Positions 4,502-6,300 of a stretch of DNA of 6,300 nt are shown here, one piece after another. Each line of letters starts with the position of its first letter. Within the stretch, counting starts at the first letter, position 1. This DNA comes from Campylobacterota bacterium (GTDB lineage: Bacteria; Campylobacterota; Campylobacteria; Campylobacterales; JAADDG01). The notes beneath the pieces were generated by a model. The model had not been told where the DNA came from and did no database searches. It saw only the letters and a program-made list of their open reading frames with translations. A program made the position numbers and the translations under genes. Location: positions 1 through 6,300 of the forward strand of contig JAADDG010000019.1 in NCBI GenBank assembly GCA_013154075.1. The letters run 5' to 3'.

Positions 4502-6300
4502 TGTCCTATCTTTTTGTAAAGATTGTAGTAATATTCGCTAAATTCTCTTACCTCTTTTTCGATAGGCAGGTAAAAACCGCCCTCTTTTTTGGCAAATCTG
4601 TTTAAGAAAGTAGAAGCGTCTTTTTTATAAAGATAGGTTTTTGTCAGATCTTCATAGATCTCTTCATATATCTTTTTCATATCTTCATATTTTGAGTAAT
4701 CTATCGTGATTCTATTTTCAAAAGAGATTATTTTGGATTCAAAGAGAGCTTGAAGATGGATAAGTCCTTCGCAGTAGTAGGGGAGCACCTCTTCAACTTC
4801 TCTCCAAGAGAGCAAAGAGACGCTTCTTTGAACCAGATCGTCCACTACGTATTCTACTAAATTTTTATCTTCATTGAAAAAGAAACTAAGCAGTCCTCCG
4901 GTTGTGGCTTTGAACTCTTCTATGTTTTTAAATTGTCCGGTTTTGTTCATAATACTTTCGGTATCGGAATCTATCCACAAAATATGCCCAAACTCATGAC
5001 CGATTGTAGATATTTCGTATATTTTGTACCAAAGATCGGCTTTTTCTTTTATGAACTCTCTTTGCTTTTTTACAAACTCCTCTCCCATGATTTTGACGGA
5101 AAGAAGCATTATCGGCTTTGAGAGTTTCGATTCTCTAACGAAATCTGCATAGGCAAAGATCTTTTTCCCGCACTCTTTGGACACTTTCTCGTCGTTTGGA
5201 ACCACTTGAGCCGAAAAGAGGCCGTTAAATTCCGCTCCGTAAAAGAGCATAGGTCTGCCGATGTATAGTTGGGTTTTATCTATCTGTTTTAGATTGTTTT
5301 TTAAAACTTTTTCAAATCTATTCTCAAATCTCTCGATCCAATTTTTTGCGAAATTTTTAATATCCTCTTTGACCTGCACCTCTTTTTGAAGTTTTGGATT
5401 TACGATTCTTACATCCCACTCCAAAGCCACCGCTTTTTTGAATCTATCCTCATAATACTCCAAAGGATGGCCTATCTGAATGGGCACATCTATCTTCATC
5501 CACTCTCTATCCACATCGGCCCAGTAGGAGATAAGCTCGTGTCTTTTGTCATGCAAAAGAGCGCTTTTGATCGCTTTTAGATACCCTATCCACTCTCTAT
5601 CTTTAAAGAAGATCTCATCTTTTTCGCTCTCTAAATCCTCTATAAAGGTATTTAACTTATCTACTACCTCTTTTACCTCCTCTTTGAAGGCTATCGAGTA
5701 GGGAACGCTTACAAACTCCCCCTTTTCATCTCTTTTCAAAACGCAATAGCACCGATCCGCCACTTCTCCGTCATGTCCGAGATCCAAGAGCTCTTTTTCA
5801 AAAAGCATCTCGAAAATCTTCTCTTCATCTCCGTTGAAAAGCTCCAAGAGCTCTCTGTTTACTCCGTTTATGATGTGAGCGGTCCAAGAGCTTTGCCATC
5901 CGCTCATAGCTTCGCCCACCTCGTGAGCTCCTTTTAGAAGTTTTCTGTAGAAAGGAGTTAGAAGAGAGTTTTTATCTATCCACTCTATTAGATCTTTGTG
6001 CCTTTTTAAATAAAAAGAGCTTACAAAGAGATAGGCTTTCTCTTTTTTGTCTATTATCTCCTCTTTCGTAAAGCCTCTCTTTTTTAAAACCTCCACCAAT
6101 GAATCTTCTCTAAGAGAGACGATTCTATTTAAAGCGGCTATTATGCTCTCTTCATCTTTTTCAAGATCCATCTCTTTTAAAAAATCCTCTATGACTTTTG
6201 AGAGCTCGTTTGTGCCGCTGTCTAAAATATTGTAAGCGGAGTGGAGTTTTGCGTCTCTTTTCTCTATCTCCTCGTAGATTGTTTGGAGATCTTTATAAAA
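4486..6300 (-). CDS. ciaB: CiaB-like protein with zinc-peptidase motif, 5' end cut by window
   Basis: The frame is open to the window edge: 43 codons precede the Met at 6171, so that Met is internal and the true start lies beyond 6300. The 604 visible residues nearly equal the roughly 610 I recall for Campylobacter CiaB, so only a few are missing. CiaB (Campylobacter invasion antigen B) is reported as a flagellar-export substrate affecting host-cell entry; homologues in environmental Campylobacterota have no known role. The protein is helical and charge-rich, with no signal peptide or membrane segment. SGWQSSWTAHIINGVNREL lies near residue 132. HEFGH at residues 435-439 (4984-4998), followed by EEFKATTGG with E461/E462, is an HExxH zinc site with a glutamate third ligand, as in gluzincin peptidases. 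Identification rests on recalled sequence character, length and taxon; an uncharacterised metallopeptidase is the alternative. The stop lies 59 bases before the exported-protein start. Confidence 0.72.
   Translation of the reverse strand, partial: FYKDLQTIYEEIEKRDAKLHSAYNILDSGTNELSKVIEDFLKEMDLEKDEESIIAALNRIVSLREDSLVEVLKKRGFTKEEIIDKKEKAYLFVSSFYLKRHKDLIEWIDKNSLLTPFYRKLLKGAHEVGEAMSGWQSSWTAHIINGVNRELLELFNGDEEKIFEMLFEKELLDLGHDGEVADRCYCVLKRDEKGEFVSVPYSIAFKEEVKEVVDKLNTFIEDLESEKDEIFFKDREWIGYLKAIKSALLHDKRHELISYWADVDREWMKIDVPIQIGHPLEYYEDRFKKAVALEWDVRIVNPKLQKEVQVKEDIKNFAKNWIERFENRFEKVLKNNLKQIDKTQLYIGRPMLFYGAEFNGLFSAQVVPNDEKVSKECGKKIFAYADFVRESKLSKPIMLLSVKIMGEEFVKKQREFIKEKADLWYKIYEISTIGHEFGHILWIDSDTESIMNKTGQFKNIEEFKATTGGLLSFFFNEDKNLVEYVVDDLVQRSVSLLSWREVEEVLPYYCEGLIHLQALFESKIISFENRITIDYSKYEDMKKIYEEIYEDLTKTYLYKKDASTFLNRFAKKEGGFYLPIEKEVREFSEYYYNLYKKIGQKIFK

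Noticed and set aside
1..6300. CRISPR array, insertion sequence, integrase or restriction genes
   Set aside because: No regularly spaced repeats, transposase or integrase frames, or terminal inverted repeats of IS type were found on either strand.

Overview
The window looks like a chromosomal segment from a bacterium of the phylum Campylobacterota (formerly Epsilonproteobacteria). The evidence is an AT-rich base composition, AGA/ATA-rich codon use, a surE-thiF gene pair with an acetyltransferase-like gene next to it (as I recall around Cj0293-Cj0295 of Campylobacter jejuni), and a nearly complete CiaB-type protein, a family I know mainly from this phylum. I cannot name the genus. Nothing else in the window points to a pathogen, and CiaB homologues also occur in free-living, sulfur- or hydrogen-oxidising members.

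Left part (1-1167): the window opens in the 3' end of the tmRNA gene ssrA, ending in CCA at 91. Then comes a short AT-rich accessory patch: a possible operator/promoter, a HigB/RelE-type toxin gene and an overlapping HigA-type (Xre HTH) antitoxin gene. The toxin reading frame is intact for its whole family domain but has no ordinary start codon. It begins at ACG/ATA, directly after an in-frame ATG-GGT-TGA, so it either uses an unusual start or has been silenced. About 310 bases follow with no supportable gene. The 3' end of ssrA is a classic integration site, so this patch may be a small acquired insert, but I see no integrase and no clear duplicated att site.

Middle: a solitary FemAB/GNAT-like acyltransferase gene on the plus strand converges, with a one-base gap, on a minus-strand gene string.

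Right part (minus strand, read right to left): a ciaB-like gene cut by the window edge, a gene for an exported protein of unknown function built from two copies of one domain, surE (5'/3'-nucleotidase), and a ThiF/TcdA-like E1-type adenylyltransferase. Spacing is 59 bases, 7 bases and a 4-base ATGA overlap, so the last three are probably one operon, perhaps together with the ciaB-like gene. The 59-base gap is the most interesting stretch. It holds a perfect 12-bp inverted repeat that would bury the Shine-Dalgarno sequence of the exported-protein gene, plus a second, mutually exclusive hairpin spanning the ciaB stop codon. Together they look like a translation-coupling or riboregulatory switch.

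The genes do not form one obvious pathway. Nucleotide salvage (SurE), probable tRNA modification (TcdA-like), envelope or polysaccharide acylation (FemAB-like), ribosome rescue (tmRNA) and a toxin-antitoxin module sit side by side. I did not find a convincing wholly new multi-gene defence system. The best candidates for new biology are the 4429-4501 leader structure, the two-domain exported protein, and the HExxH motif in the CiaB-like protein.
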